DNA of 64,000 nucleotides, from the NCBI GenBank assembly GCA_030180135.1, contig CM058230.1, positions 11,657,082 to 11,721,081 of the forward strand. The letters are read 5' to 3'. Position 1 is the first letter of the stretch. Every line of letters starts with the position of its first letter. Positions 23,067-34,996 of the stretch are shown here, piece after piece. Both the position numbers and the translations under genes were made by a program. This DNA comes from Orychophragmus violaceus. Taxonomy: Eukaryota; Streptophyta; Magnoliopsida; Brassicales; Brassicaceae. The notes beneath the pieces were generated by a model. That model did no database searches, had not been told where the DNA came from, and saw nothing but the letters and a program-made list of their open reading frames with translations.

Positions 23067-23489
23067 TCCTTAAGCTCATCATCGTCCCTCGGTGCCTCAA
23101 CAAAAGAAGCATCAGCTCCGGCCTTCACATTTTTCCAAAACTTTATTTTTCACCCACCATTCTGTCTTCTTGAAAGTTAGAAGATATTAGTGTTATTAAC
23201 ACAAGATGATTTAGTAGTAACCTCCATGTAGAGATTAGCACGGTCGATGGCGTCTGAAAGCCCTGTTTTTGCAGACAGAGCACGCGCATCAGTCCTAGAG
23301 ATGAGGAAAAAGTCGGAATCTCCGATAGCGTCTCTTGCTGTGCTATTTTAGCAGCGTGCTCCTCCGCAGGTATGACCTGTTCCCAAGTTAGAAGCCAAAT
23401 GTCATAACTTAGAACCTCACATCGACTAGGAATAGAACTAAAACAACTGCACTGATTTTGGGAGCGAGCAAAGGAAGTGAAAGCCAAAT

Positions 23490-26400
23490 TGTAATACCCT
23501 GTATCAAGAAATGGTCAACGGGCAGCGGAAATGTCAACGGAGGGCATTTTCGTAAATTTGTGAAGTTAAGGGGTATTTTGGTAATTTTATCAAAATATGA
23601 GCCGAAAGAAAAGACGGGCCAAGTGTTATTATTTTTTTAAAGAAAGAAAACATTTAGAAGATCAAGAATGGTGGAAACGGACCGTAGATGAGTTTTTCGG
23701 GTTATCGGGAATGGAAACCGATAAAACCGACAAAACTTGTAAAATTTATAACGGGAGCTACGGGTGTCCGTTTGAGGTGATTCGAATTTCTAAATTCATC
23801 TAAGAGCATCTAGAATCTAAAGATGAGACTTGGTGGATTTATAGAAGCGGCTAAAGGGTTTTGAAAATATTAAACATTAAACCGGTTTTTCCGAAAAACC
23901 GATATAATGTTCGGGCAAGCGAGAGGACCTTCTAAACTCCACCAAAAATTATGAAATTTGGACCACGGCTTCATGAGAAGATTTAGAAGCCACGGTTACA
24001 AGGATTCAGCAAGATTCAGTGCCTAGATTAAGTTATAGATTTTAGATCATTAATGGGTGATTAATGACTAAAATTCCAAAATAAATTCAAGAGAGCTTGG
24101 ACTTGGTTTGGGATGATTGGAGCTGATATCTGAAGACATTATGGACCTAATTCAAGCCCAGTTACAAGCTGAGCCACGAAATGAAGCAAGAAGAGGCAAA
24201 ATGAGGCCTTGTGGGTAAGATACATTGAATCTACAAGAGGGTTTTTGGGTCCAAATCCAAAGGGTTTCTAAGTGGGCTTTATATACATGAATTGGGTGAT
24301 AAAAATAGCTGTTTGTGGCCCTGCATGAGAGAGGAGGCGTGGCATGAGAAGAAGGGGGAAGAGTGGAGGGACACATGGCTTTCTCTAAGACTCCTTGTGT
24401 TGCTATAAAAAGAGGTGAGGCCTCCTCATTTCTTCACACCAACAAAAACAAAAACAAGAGAAGAGAAGGAGAGGAGGAGAAGAAGGCGTGGGAAGAAGAA
24501 GAAGAAGAAGAAGAAGAAGAAGAAGAAGAAGAAGAAGAAGAAGCCGGAAGAAGAAGAAGGAAGAGGAGAAGAAGAAGAAGACCGGAGGAATAGGAAGAGA
24601 GAGAGAAAGAGGAGAGAGAAATAGGAGAGAGAAAGTAGAGAGAGAAAGAAGAAAGAGAAAGAAGAGGGAGAGAGAGAGAACCGGAGGAAAGAGAAAGAGA
24701 ACCGGAAGAGAGAGAAAAGATTAGTCCGGAGGCTCGATCGGGATCACGAAGGTCAATGGTCAAGTACGGGTCAAGGTCGGGTCAAAGCGAAGGAGGTCCG
24801 GGAAAGGTTCGGGTTAGCGTCGGGTCCGTGCCGGGTCTCGTTGTTCCGCTAGTCCGTCAATCCGTCCGTCCGTCATCATAATAGCAATGTGAGTCGGCTC
24901 AAACACCGTAGATAAGAGCATATAGAATGGGGAAAGAGAAGCCGTAGAATTAGGGTTTGCATACCCGGTTGTGAATGGATGGTGATTAAGAACCGACTTA
25001 AATGATTAACAATAAACTGGTTAGGGTATAAGACGCATGTTCAGATCGTATGAGTTAAACGGATTAAACCTGTTGTGTGCCGCTAGGTGGCTAGTAATGT
25101 TGATTGGTGCATTCATATAGCCGTGGTGTGATAGGATGGTATATGCATACATATGCATTAAAGAAATGAAAATGAATGAACGTATATACGGGAAGTAAGA
25201 CGGAATTAAAAGACGGGCGGAAACCTAACCAATGTATAAAGTATGAAAGGGGTATCGGGAACGAGTATATTAAAGGTTAAAGAAAAGTAAGTGGATTAAG
25301 TAAGTGAATAATGAGATGTCGGGGAGCTTAGCAAGCTGCTAGCTCTAAAAACCGACAAATCGGAGAGTGATTAAAAGACACATAAGAAATAGGTATGAGA
25401 TGAGATATGTGTGAAGTGTGTGATGAGCCGTCTACGGGTTAGCAATCCGCTAATCCAAGGTAGCAGACTTGAATCGGTTAAAAGACATTAGAAACCCCTA
25501 ATAGGCCTGATTGTGTGGTGATACTGTTATTGTGTGGTTGTGTGGTTGTTTCTGTGTGTTCTTGTGCAGGCCTATTAGATTGTCTCGGTGTTGGGCCGAG
25601 CAATCCGTGTGGATACTTAACCTGGTCATGCGACCGGTTAAGTCGTGGTTGTTGACTCGGTGTGGTGCCGAGTCAGAGCGGTGGTGTTGGTGGGTGTGTG
25701 TGTGTAGACTTGCGGGATGGGGTGTTGAGAGTATGGTTGATTGTTGATCGAGTGCGATTGATTGCTAGAGTCCGAGCGAGTCTGCGTGTTTACTTTTCCG
25801 CACTAGGACTCTAGGGTGCGTTAGATCCCGCAAGTCTAGGAGATTGAATACGTTCTGGTACTTCCGACCCGATTGGATCCTCGGGAAGTGAGAACCTGGT
25901 CAGTGCACGTACCTTTGGTAGTGGTTCTGGTAGGTGCGAACCTATGGAGTGACGTCCGTAGGGTGTAGTCCGGAGAACACGGGGTCGCGTCCTAGGGCCG
26001 GACTGCATGGAAGCTCGGGTTGCCGGGGGTAACCGGAGTCACTGCGTATCGATGGGCTGAGAACAGTGTCCTGGATCGTGAGACTTTGTGTTAACATCTG
26101 GGAGTCGCGGGGGTTTGTTACCATGTCGGTAACGGTAGAAACCCGTGGAAGTTACCAAGAAGCGTAAGGGCCCAGTGGTGTGTTGATGATGATGGTGTTG
26201 CGCGATAGATAGATCGAGTTTCGATCGAGAGCATGTGCCGCAGTGCTTTCGATTCCCTTCGTTATTGTGTTATGTTATTATTGGATTGCTTGTGTGTTGT
26301 GGAGCTCGTCACGTCTTGGTAGCACGTGACCAGCTATTGATACTTGATTGTTATTTTGGTTTTGGGCGGGAGATTGTAGATGCTAGATAGCATAGAAGCC

Positions 26401-26913
26401 GTAGTGGGGAGCCGTCTCACTGGGTAATCTTAGATTACTCATTAGACTCTTGTTGTGTTTTTCAGGTTGGCGTAGCTCGGCGGACGCGTAGGACACTCGG
26501 AGTAGTCTCGGGTTGGCATTGGGCATCGATTGATTAGACGTTTTGGACTTTACTTTTGGTTTCGGATTTTATGGGCCCAGTTAAATGATTTGTATTGGAT
26601 CATATTTGATTATGAATGAGATTTGTATTTTCCAAGTAATAAAAACGGAATGTTTCCCTGATATATGGTTTCGTCCGAACCAAACACAACTCGTGGAAGC
26701 GGTACGGGTTGGAAAGCTTCGTATCGTGGAAACGAGGAAAACGGAGTCAAGGGTGGTTTGGTTCGAGCCTTTGTCTCAAACCGGACCGTCTCTGGCTTTC
26801 GTATTGTGACAAACTCTTCTCGTATGACTGCTCGGGTTCGATCGGTCATGTTCTTGTTTGATTGTTGGCCGGTCAGCTCGTCGGTCAGCGGTAAACGGGA
26901 AGGGGGCGTTACA
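23490..26913 (+). repeat. 5' LTR of the LARD-like element
   Basis: It holds a TATA box (CTATAAAA, 24403-24410) followed by CTTCACACC, a plausible promoter and RNA start, and a (GAA)n run at about 24496-24545 within a longer purine-rich stretch to 24720. Short ORFs inside it are also present in the 3' LTR and have no known domain. Confidence 0.9.
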
Positions 26914-29736
26914 AAAGGTGGTATCAGAGCATGGTTTGTCATGGGTTCGAAAATTCCGATTTTTCAAAGTTTTCAACGTTTTATCGAGTCAAATGTGTCG
27001 CCAATGCAACCATTAGGAATCCGAGTCGCGTTCGTCAATCCGGGGAAATGGGTACTTTATTAAGATTGTGCTAATCATTTGGTATTTTGTTGCAGTCACG
27101 CAGCAGAGTTGTCCTAGGGGGATTGGTGTGTGTGTGTGGTTTGCGCCGACAAGATAAGGGACATTAGTATGGATGACCATCAGTCCAGTGGATCTACTCA
27201 GCTAGTTGAGGTCCGTACTCCCAGCATGCGGAATGTTCCCATAAATTGCAGCCTACTCTGGAGTATGTGATTACCGGTGCCGAGCCCGTCATCGGTCCAC
27301 CCATTCCATGGCCGCCTTATGATACGATTACATCCGGAGTACTACCGTCAGTAGCGCGCACCGTCGACATTCATCCCCAATGACATGGCAATCAAATACA
27401 TCCTCGGGGTATGGGAGCTATCACCGCCTGCTATCCGACCACCAGTCTGACACATTGGACTCTTCGTTCCTTGCCTGCGGAGACACGTGTCTTTCATTCC
27501 CATTCGGTGTCAGTATTTTGGCCGAGCATATCAGTCACCGCCGCATTGACGCAGATTCCGACTTATCACATTGGCGGCCGAGATGAACATTGTGCTCCTT
27601 TCCGTCACGACCGAGACCGCATCGCTCCGCCACCCCACCCCCACCACACTCATTCTATCCTCCTGGCACACCTGTCGGCTAGGATCCACATGAGTTTACC
27701 GCTCATGGTGGAAATGGTAGGAAGTAGATTAGGCCCGGGTAAGTAAGGGCTCTAACTCACTTTTTGATGTGTGTGTATATCGGCTTGCGTTCGTCTCTAA
27801 CGATTCAGTTGTGTGTAGAGGTGTTTCGTTTGGGACGGATAAGTAACCGCGAGAATGTAGACTTCGACGGACCTACGCATCTAAAACTCTATGTGGTGAA
27901 TAGATGTTTTATTTGCGGAATGGATGTGGAGTATTCGGTATTCGTCGTTTAAGTAACGAAGTAATCTTATTGCATATGTTGGGATAGTAAATGCAATACG
28001 GTTATAACGTGAAAGCAAATGATGATCCGAGGAGACGGTTACTACGACCCTAAGAGACGACCGTATTTGCCGATTTGCTTGATTGATTGATTGTCTTGCT
28101 AGGGTGTTAGAATGTTTAATTGATTGATGCATTGATTTCTCGCTAGGTTGGTAGTCGATGATTTTGAATCATTGCATTGATTTGATCGTTAAGACATATG
28201 TCTGGTGGTAACGCGGAATTATACGATATTGTTTATTCGCCACGTGTGACCGTTGGGTCCGTGACTAAATACCAATATCTCGATAAGGAAGCGATATCAG
28301 GAGTATGTTAGAAAGGTCTAACCGTGTTGGTGTTGTTGAGGTTGTTAATGTAGGACGTGATGGACGATTTGACGAGGACACGAGACCGAACCCGAACCCG
28401 AGAGACAAGATGTTATGAAGCGGCTTGACCCGAGTTGGCTACGAAGAGCTAGTCAGTGTGGACTCATGAAAGCATTTGGGTATCAGTGGTAGAAGGAATT
28501 AAGGCGAATGAGTTCAATGAGTTAGCGGAGAGATTCAGAAGCATCAAAGTTAGTGGGGGAGTCCGTTCAAGGATATCAGTGGGAAGAAAAGTGTGGAAGT
28601 CAGTGAAGTGTGGAGATCCGTAATCAAGGAATTTCGAGGCATACATGAGTATGGCGGTTTCATTAGAAGGAGGATCATCAATCCTATCAGAACATGATGG
28701 GAAGCGATAAGTAGTAAAGGCGGAAAAAGTACCGGGGATGGAGAACGAGTCAGTGTCGCGTGATCGGGGAAGTCAAATCAGAGTGGGGAAGTCATCAATT
28801 GAGGCATGTGGATTCAAAAGTCATCAGCTGGTGCAAAGTCTTTGAAAGAATCAGAATGGAGCAGTCAGACGGAACCAATGGTCTGAAATCAGAAATGAGT
28901 CGGAAGTCCAATGGAGATGGAGAACCAGGAAGCGATCAGGAATCAAGCACTTCGGTGTTGGGAATTCAAAGCGACGGCATATTGGGGTTGCGCAAGCTTG
29001 CGTAGAAGGAAGTCATTTGGGCATCGGAAGTATGAGTTAGGAAACCAGAGATATAATAAATGAAGTAATCAGATGGAGAAGCCGGGATTGATTGAGAGTC
29101 AAGCCATTCCGCGTGGGAAGTTCAAAGATGTCAATGTGATGAGAATGGGCACAAAACCATGATTCAAGAATCAGTGGAAGCATCGGGAGTGTAACTACAA
29201 ATTCAAGAGTTTAAGCAGTATCGTGTGGCGAAGAAGAAAACAAGACTCATAATGAAGTCGTGCAGTCAAGAGAAATGACTATGTCATCAGAAAGAAGTTC
29301 GGTGTAGCGACGTTTGTGCAAACCAATGGGTTGAAAGTCAGTAGGCATCGGAAGAGCGGGGTTACCATGAGATCAGAGCGTAAGAAGCAAAGCAGAGTTG
29401 GATTGGAATAAAAAAACCGAGCGAAGCAGTTCAACCACAATCGTTGGTATTGAGAATCAAGATCGGAGTCTGTAAAGCGAGAAGATGAGAAACCAAAAAC
29501 AATCGGTGAGTTAGGTTTTTGGTATGAGAAGTTCGAGATGTCAGTATAATAAAGGCGTGAGCAATATGGGGTTTCAGAAGACAATACGCATCGAGAGTAT
29601 AGTTCAGTCAATTCAGCGTTCGGGTGTGGAGCAGACATATCGGTTTCAGAAGTGGTAACTTATGGGGTTCAGTCCCGATTCGAAGTTAGTAAGTAACGGA
29701 GAATTCGGGGACCGAATTCCTGTAAGTGGGGAAGAA

Positions 29737-32700
29737 TGTAATACCCTGTATCAAGAAATGGTCAACGGGCAGCGGAAATGTCAACGGAGGGCATTTTCGT
29801 AAATTTGTGAAGTTAAGGGGTATTTTGGTAATTTTATCAAAATATGAGCCGAAAGAAAAGACGGGCAAAGTGTTATTATTTTTTTAAAGAAAGAAAACAT
29901 TTAGAAGATCAAGAATGGTGGAAACGGACCGTAGATGAGTTTTTCGGGTTATCGGGAATGGAAACCGATAAAACCGACAAAACTTGTAAAATTTATAACG
30001 GGAGCTACGGGTGTCCGTTTGAGGTGATTCGAATTTCTAAATTCAGCTAAGAGCATCTAGAATCTAAAGATGAGACTTGGTGGATTTATAGAAGCGGCTA
30101 AAGGGTTTTGAAAATATTAAACATTAAACCGGTTTTTCCGAGAAACCGATATAATGTTCGGGCAAGCGAGAGGACCTTCTAAACTCCACCAAAAATTATG
30201 AAATTTGGACCACAGCTTCATGAGAAGATTTAGAAGCCACGGTTACAAGGATTCAGCAAGATTCAGTGCCTAGATTAAGTTATAGATTTTAGATCATTAA
30301 TGGGTGATTAATGACTAAAATTCCAAAATAAATTCAAGAGAGCTTGGACTTGGTTTGGGATGATTGGAGCTGATATCTGAAGACATTATGGACCTAATTC
30401 AAGCCCAGTTACAAGCTGAGCCACGAAATGAAGCAAGAAGAGGCAAAAGGAGGCCTTGTGGGTAAGATACATTGAATCTACAAGAGGGTTTTTGGGTCCA
30501 AATCCAAAGGGTTTCTAAGTGGGCTTTATATACATGAATTGGGTGATAAAAATAGCTGTTTGTGGCCCTGCATGAGAGAGGAGGCGTGGCATGAGAAGAA
30601 GGGGGAAGAGTGGAGGGACACATGGCTTTCTCTAAGACTCCTTGTGTTGCTATAAAAAGAGGTGAGGCCTCCTCATTTCTTCACACCAACAAAAACAAAA
30701 ACAAGAGAAGAGAAGGAGAGGAGGAGAAGAAGGCGTGGAAGAAGAAGAAGGAAGCCGGAGGAGAAGAAGCCGGAAGAAGAAGAAGGAAGAGGAGAAGAAG
30801 AAGAAGACCGGAGGAATAGGAAGAGAGAGAGAAAGAGGAGAGAGAAATAGGAGAGAGAAAGTAGAGAGAGAAAGAAGAGGGAGAGAGAGAGAACCGGAGG
30901 AAAGAGAAAGAGAACCGGAAGAGAGAGAAGAGATTAGTCCGGAGGCTCGATCGGGATCACGAAGGTCAATGGTCAAGGTCGGGTCAAAGCGAAGGAGGTC
31001 CGGGAAAGGTTCGGGTTAGCGTCGGGTCCGTGCCGGGTCTCGTTGTTCCGCTAGTCCGTCAATCCGTCCGTCCGTCATCATAATAGCAATGTGAGTCGGC
31101 TCAAACACCGTAGATAAGAGCATATAGAATGGGGAAAGAGAAGCCGTAGAATTAGGGTTTGCATACCCGGTTGTGAATGGATGGTGATTAAGAACCGACT
31201 TAAATGATTAACAATAAACTGGTTAGGGTATAAGACGCATGTTCAGATCGTATGAGTTAAACGGATTAAACCTGTTGTGTGCCGCTAGGTGGCTAGTAAT
31301 GTTGATTGGTGCATTCATATAGCCGTGGTGTGATAGGACGATATATGCATACATATGCATTAAAGAAATGAAAATGAATGAACGTATATACGGGAAGTGA
31401 GACGGAATTAAAAGACGGGCAGAAACCTAACCAATGTATAAAGTATGAAAGGGGTATCGGGAACGAGTATATTAAAGGTTAAAGAAAAGTAAGTGGATTA
31501 AGTAAGTGAATAATGAGATGTCGGGGAGCTTAGCAAGCTGCTAGCTCTAAAAACCGACAAATCGGAGAGTGATTAAAAGACACATAAGAAATAGGTATGA
31601 GATGAGATATGTGTGAAGTGTGTGATGAGCCGTCTACGGGTTAGCAATCCGCTAATCCAAGGTAGCAGACTTGAATCGGTTAAAAGACATTAGAAACCCC
31701 TAATAGGCCTGATTGTGTGGTGATACTGTTATTGTGTGGTTGTGTGGTTGTTTCTGTGTGTTCTTGTGCAGGCCTATTAGATTGTCTCGGTGTTGGGCCG
31801 AGCAATCCGTGTGGATACTTAACCTGGTCATGCGACCGGTTAAGTCGTGGTTGTTGACTCGGTGTGGTGCCGAGTCAGAGCGGTGGTGTTGGTGGGTGTG
31901 TGTGTGTAGACTTGCGGGATGGGGTGTTGAGAGTATGGTTGATTGTTGATCGAGTGCGATTGATTGCTAGAGTCCGAGCGAGTCTGCGTGTTTACTTTTC
32001 CGCACTAGGACTCTAGGGTGCGTTAGATCCCGCAAGTCTAGGAGATTGAATACGTTCTGGTACTTCCGACCCGATTGGATCCTCGGGAAGTGAGAACCTG
32101 GTCAGTGCACGTACCTTTGGTAGTGGTTCTGGTAGGTGCGAACCTATGGAGTGACGTCCGTAGGGTGTAGTCCGGAGAACACGGGGTCGCGTCCTAGGTC
32201 CGGACTGCATGGAAGCTCGGGTTGCCGGGGGTAACCGGAGTCACTGCGTATCGATGGGCTGAGAACAGTGTCCTGGATCGTGAGACTTTGTGTTAACATC
32301 TGGGAGTCGCGGGGGTTTGTTACCATGTCGGTAACGGTAGAAACCCATGGAAGTTACCAAGAAGCGTAAGGGCCCAGTGGTGTGTTGATGATGATGGTGT
32401 TGCGCGATAGATAGATCGAGTTTCGATCGAGAGCATGTGCCGCAGTGCTTTCGATTCCCTTCGTTATTGTGTTATGTTATTATTGGATTGCTTGTGTGTT
32501 GTGGAGCTCGTCACGTCTTGGTAGCACGTGACCAGCTATTGATACTTGATTGTTATTTTGGTTTTGGGCGGGAGATTGTAGATGTTAGATAGCATAGAAG
32601 CCGTAGTGGGGAGCCGTCTCACTGGGTAATCTTAGATTACTCATTAGACTCTTGTTGTGTTTTTCAGGTTGGCGTAGCTCGGCGGACGCGTAGGACACTC

Positions 32701-33115
32701 GGAGTAGTCTCGGGTTGGCATTGGGCATCGATTGATTAGACGTTTTGGACTTTACTTTTGGTTTCGGATTTTATGGGCCCAGTTAAATGATTTGTATTGG
32801 ATCATATTTGATTATGAATGAGATTTGTATTTTCCAAGTAATTAAAACGGAATGTTTCCCTGATATATGGTTTCGTCCGAACCAAACACAACTCGTGGAA
32901 GCGGTACGGGTTGGAAAGCTTCGTATCGTGGAAACGAGGAAAACGGAGTCAAGGGTGGTTTGGTTCGAGCCTTTGTCTCAAACCGGACCGTCTCTGGCTT
33001 TCGTATTGTGACAAACTCTTCTCGTATGACTGCTCGGGTTCGATCGGTCATGTTCTTGTTTGATTGTTGGCCGGTCAGCTCGTCGGTCAGCGGTAAACGG
33101 GAAGGGGGCGTTACA
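29737..33115 (+). repeat. 3' LTR of the LARD-like element
   Basis: Nearly identical to the 5' LTR. The GAA tract is shorter (about 30738-30790), one block of about 20 bases is missing near 30880, and AAGTACGGGTC is missing near 30975. The TATA box is at about 30650-30657. Confidence 0.9.
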
Positions 33116-33241
33116 CAAATCAATACCTCTTTTCCACGCATATGTCCTACACGAAAGGCAGTAGATAATTAGAGAGTTAAATCACTGTTCGACAATAGAC
33201 TATAGCTTTGCGGAGAGAGGAACAAGAAGATGATGTCTCTT

Positions 33242-33361
33242 TTTTTTTTTGTCAACCTGATGGATTTATATGCAAGCGGTAAAATACAAAGGGGCAAGAG
33301 CCCAATAACGAACAAAACTACAACGGCCCAAAGAGAGCCCATCAAGCTCGATCCAAAAGAT
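33242..33361 (-). mobile_element. LINE 3' fragment
   Basis: The duplication ATGTCTCTT (33233-33241 and 33362-33370) flanks about 120 bp with a poly-A tail read as T's at the left. The minus strand ends CATCAGGTTGAC then A's, a common plant LINE 3' end. It is severely 5'-truncated. Confidence 0.65.
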
Positions 33362-33370
33362 ATGTCTCTT

Positions 33371-34751
33371 ACCACACCTCTTTGGCCATGTTGAGTGCAT
33401 CTCCAACACACCTCTATATATTTAAAATAAATATTGAAAAATCAAAATATATTTTGTTTGAAGAAAACATCTTTTGATCATTTGTGAAAAAATTAAGGCT
33501 AGACATTTTATCTGGATTCGAAGATGAATCGGTATCGATACGAAAAACTCTTATTTTGGTACCAGATCAGATAATATATGAGATCCAATCGGTATCCGAA
33601 TATATATGAATTTATATAATTACTTTCTGGTAAAAATATATAATCCGCACCGGATCCGATCCGGCACCGAAAAATTCAAATCTTTTTCTAAATACCCGAT
33701 CCGATTTGGTATCAATCTGAATCCTATTTGAGATATAATATTATGCGATCGATATCATTTTGTTCATATGCGAAATACTCAAAATCCGAAATACACGACT
33801 CAAACCCGATCTGATATGTGAATGTTCATACTTAGAAAAATACATTAATGTTAATGGTTAAACAAAAATTTAATATTTAATATTTTTTATAAGATGTAAT
33901 ATAATTTTTTTAGATAGTACATATTTAATTTAAATAATTTATAATTTTATAAAAATAAAAAAATGAGTTAAATTGTAACTTTTATAAATAAAGATATAAT
34001 TAGTAAAATAAAAAAGAATAATATAGAGAATATTCCTTTTTTGGGAGAGTCAAATTATAGAGAATATTCCTTATTAGAAGAAAATATTGAGAAATACATT
34101 GGAGCAAAGCCCACCTCTATTATAGAGTTCTTCTATTATAAAGTTCCTCTATTTTAAAGATAAAAATAAAGGAATACATTGGAGAAAATATATCCGCTGA
34201 TTATCCTCCGCTTTCGCCTCCGGATCGATATGCCGCTTCTCCTCCGCCTCGATTCGCCGCTTCTCTTTTTCTCTGCCTATTCTCTGCTCATCCGCCTCCG
34301 CCTCTTATCTTCTTCTCGGTTGCATCTATTCTCCTCCATCTCTTCTCTTTTAGAAGAAATCTTAGTCTCTGGGAGAGGTATGATCCTAGCGGTTTTCAAT
34401 GAAAATGGAAAACTGATAGATCGTGGGTGATGGGGGAAGAGAATAGATAAAATAAAAACTCTACTATTAATTACTCGGCCATGAACTCAATCGAGAACTA
34501 AGGAATTAAAAATTTGAGAAGAGAGATGGATTTCATACCTTCGATTGGAAAGACCTACATAGAAAATGGTGAGACGTGAACGGTTTATAGGGAAATGAAA
34601 AAAAAATGTGTGTGAGAAATATTTTTTAGTAATCACCCAAAAAAAAACGAAAATTGCGGAGGGCTTGACGTGTCGATTGTAGAAGGAGGTTTTTTTTTTT
34701 CTCTCACATCACTTGTCTTTTATTAGATTAGATTAGATGATTAAATTATTA
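33371..34751. other. Intergenic, MITE debris
   Basis: No gene supported. A terminus-like GTGCATCTCCAACACACC at about 33395 and related words near 34100-34190 (CACCTCTATTATAGAG, ATACATTGGAG) suggest one or two decayed MITEs. An 83-codon ORF at 34179-34430 is Leu/Ser-rich with no known domain, and I do not call it. Confidence 0.5.
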
Positions 34752-34996
34752 GAGCATATACATCAATGAATCCCTTGTGGGAGTTCTTAAAAAAAAAAAA
34801 ATTATTTGGGGAAAAGTGTAAAAAAAAAAAAAAATCGAAAAAAAAATTAGACGAATGATAAGCCGCCACGTGTCATGAACAGTGTAAGAACCGGTTCTTA
34901 AATAAAGATCTTTAGGACCCGATTCTTAACTATTCACGTGAAATCCACGTGAATAGTTAAGAACCCCACCTTTAAAAACCTTGGATGGAGGTGCTC
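34752..34996. mobile_element. Tourist-like (PIF/Harbinger) MITE with a perfect palindrome
   Basis: TTA duplications (34749-34751 and 34997-34999) flank ends GAGCATATACATCAATG and GAGCACCTCCATCCAAG (right, reverse complement). Near its right end is a perfect 18-bp inverted repeat (34923-34940 and 34946-34963) with a 5-bp spacer. Each arm contains the G-box CACGTG. Confidence 0.8.

Larger units (their letters stand above)
23490..33115 (+). mobile_element. LARD-like LTR retrotransposon (gypsy-style), non-autonomous
   Basis: The LTRs are 23490-26913 (3424 bp) and 29737-33115 (3379 bp), starting TGTAATACCC and ending GGGGGCGTTACA. The 5-bp duplication CAAAT lies at 23485-23489 and 33116-33120. 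A primer site TGGTATCAGAGC is at 26919-26930 and a purine tract AGTGGGGAAGAA at 29725-29736. The internal 2.8 kb has no gag, protease, reverse transcriptase or integrase that I can recognise. By eye the LTRs differ at about a dozen bases plus a GAA-tract length change and two small indels, so insertion is recent. The ends and primer site resemble plant chromovirus (Tekay/del) elements; that lineage call is inference. It sits in an intron of the PEP-mutase-like pseudogene. Confidence 0.93.
15960..33147 (-). pseudogene. PEP mutase / isocitrate lyase superfamily gene, shattered
   Basis: Remains of an At1g21440-type gene (name from memory), a TIM-barrel enzyme family acting on phosphonopyruvate-like or 2-methylisocitrate-like substrates. 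From the 5' side: an exon end with GHMRGKEV at 33147-33127; then an intron holding the 9.6-kb LTR element; an exon at 23376-23222 (VIPAEEHAAKIA, then after a frame change RDAIGDSDFF and RTDARALSAKTGLSDA); and an exon from 23122 (AGADASFVEAPRDDDELK) cut by a hAT MITE. The exon continues as LKEIGKRTKGYRLCN-MLEGGRTPLHTP and on to the original 3' end at 15960 (FNRLVNLDSWYELEKY). Lesions are a 1-bp deletion near 23340, the MITE, the 28-fold amplification, a TAG at 16011-16013 in place of a Glu codon, and loss of the 5' exons before GHMRG. It cannot encode the enzyme. Confidence 0.88.

Noticed and set aside
24363..24763. Overlapping Arg/Glu/Ser-rich ORFs in the LTR
   Set aside because: They come from the purine tract of the LTR; all frames are open because of base composition, and the 3' LTR copy differs by indels that break the frames.
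34179..34430. 83-codon ORF upstream of SCL1
   Set aside because: Low-complexity Leu/Ser/Arg content between MITE-like ends; not supportable as a gene.
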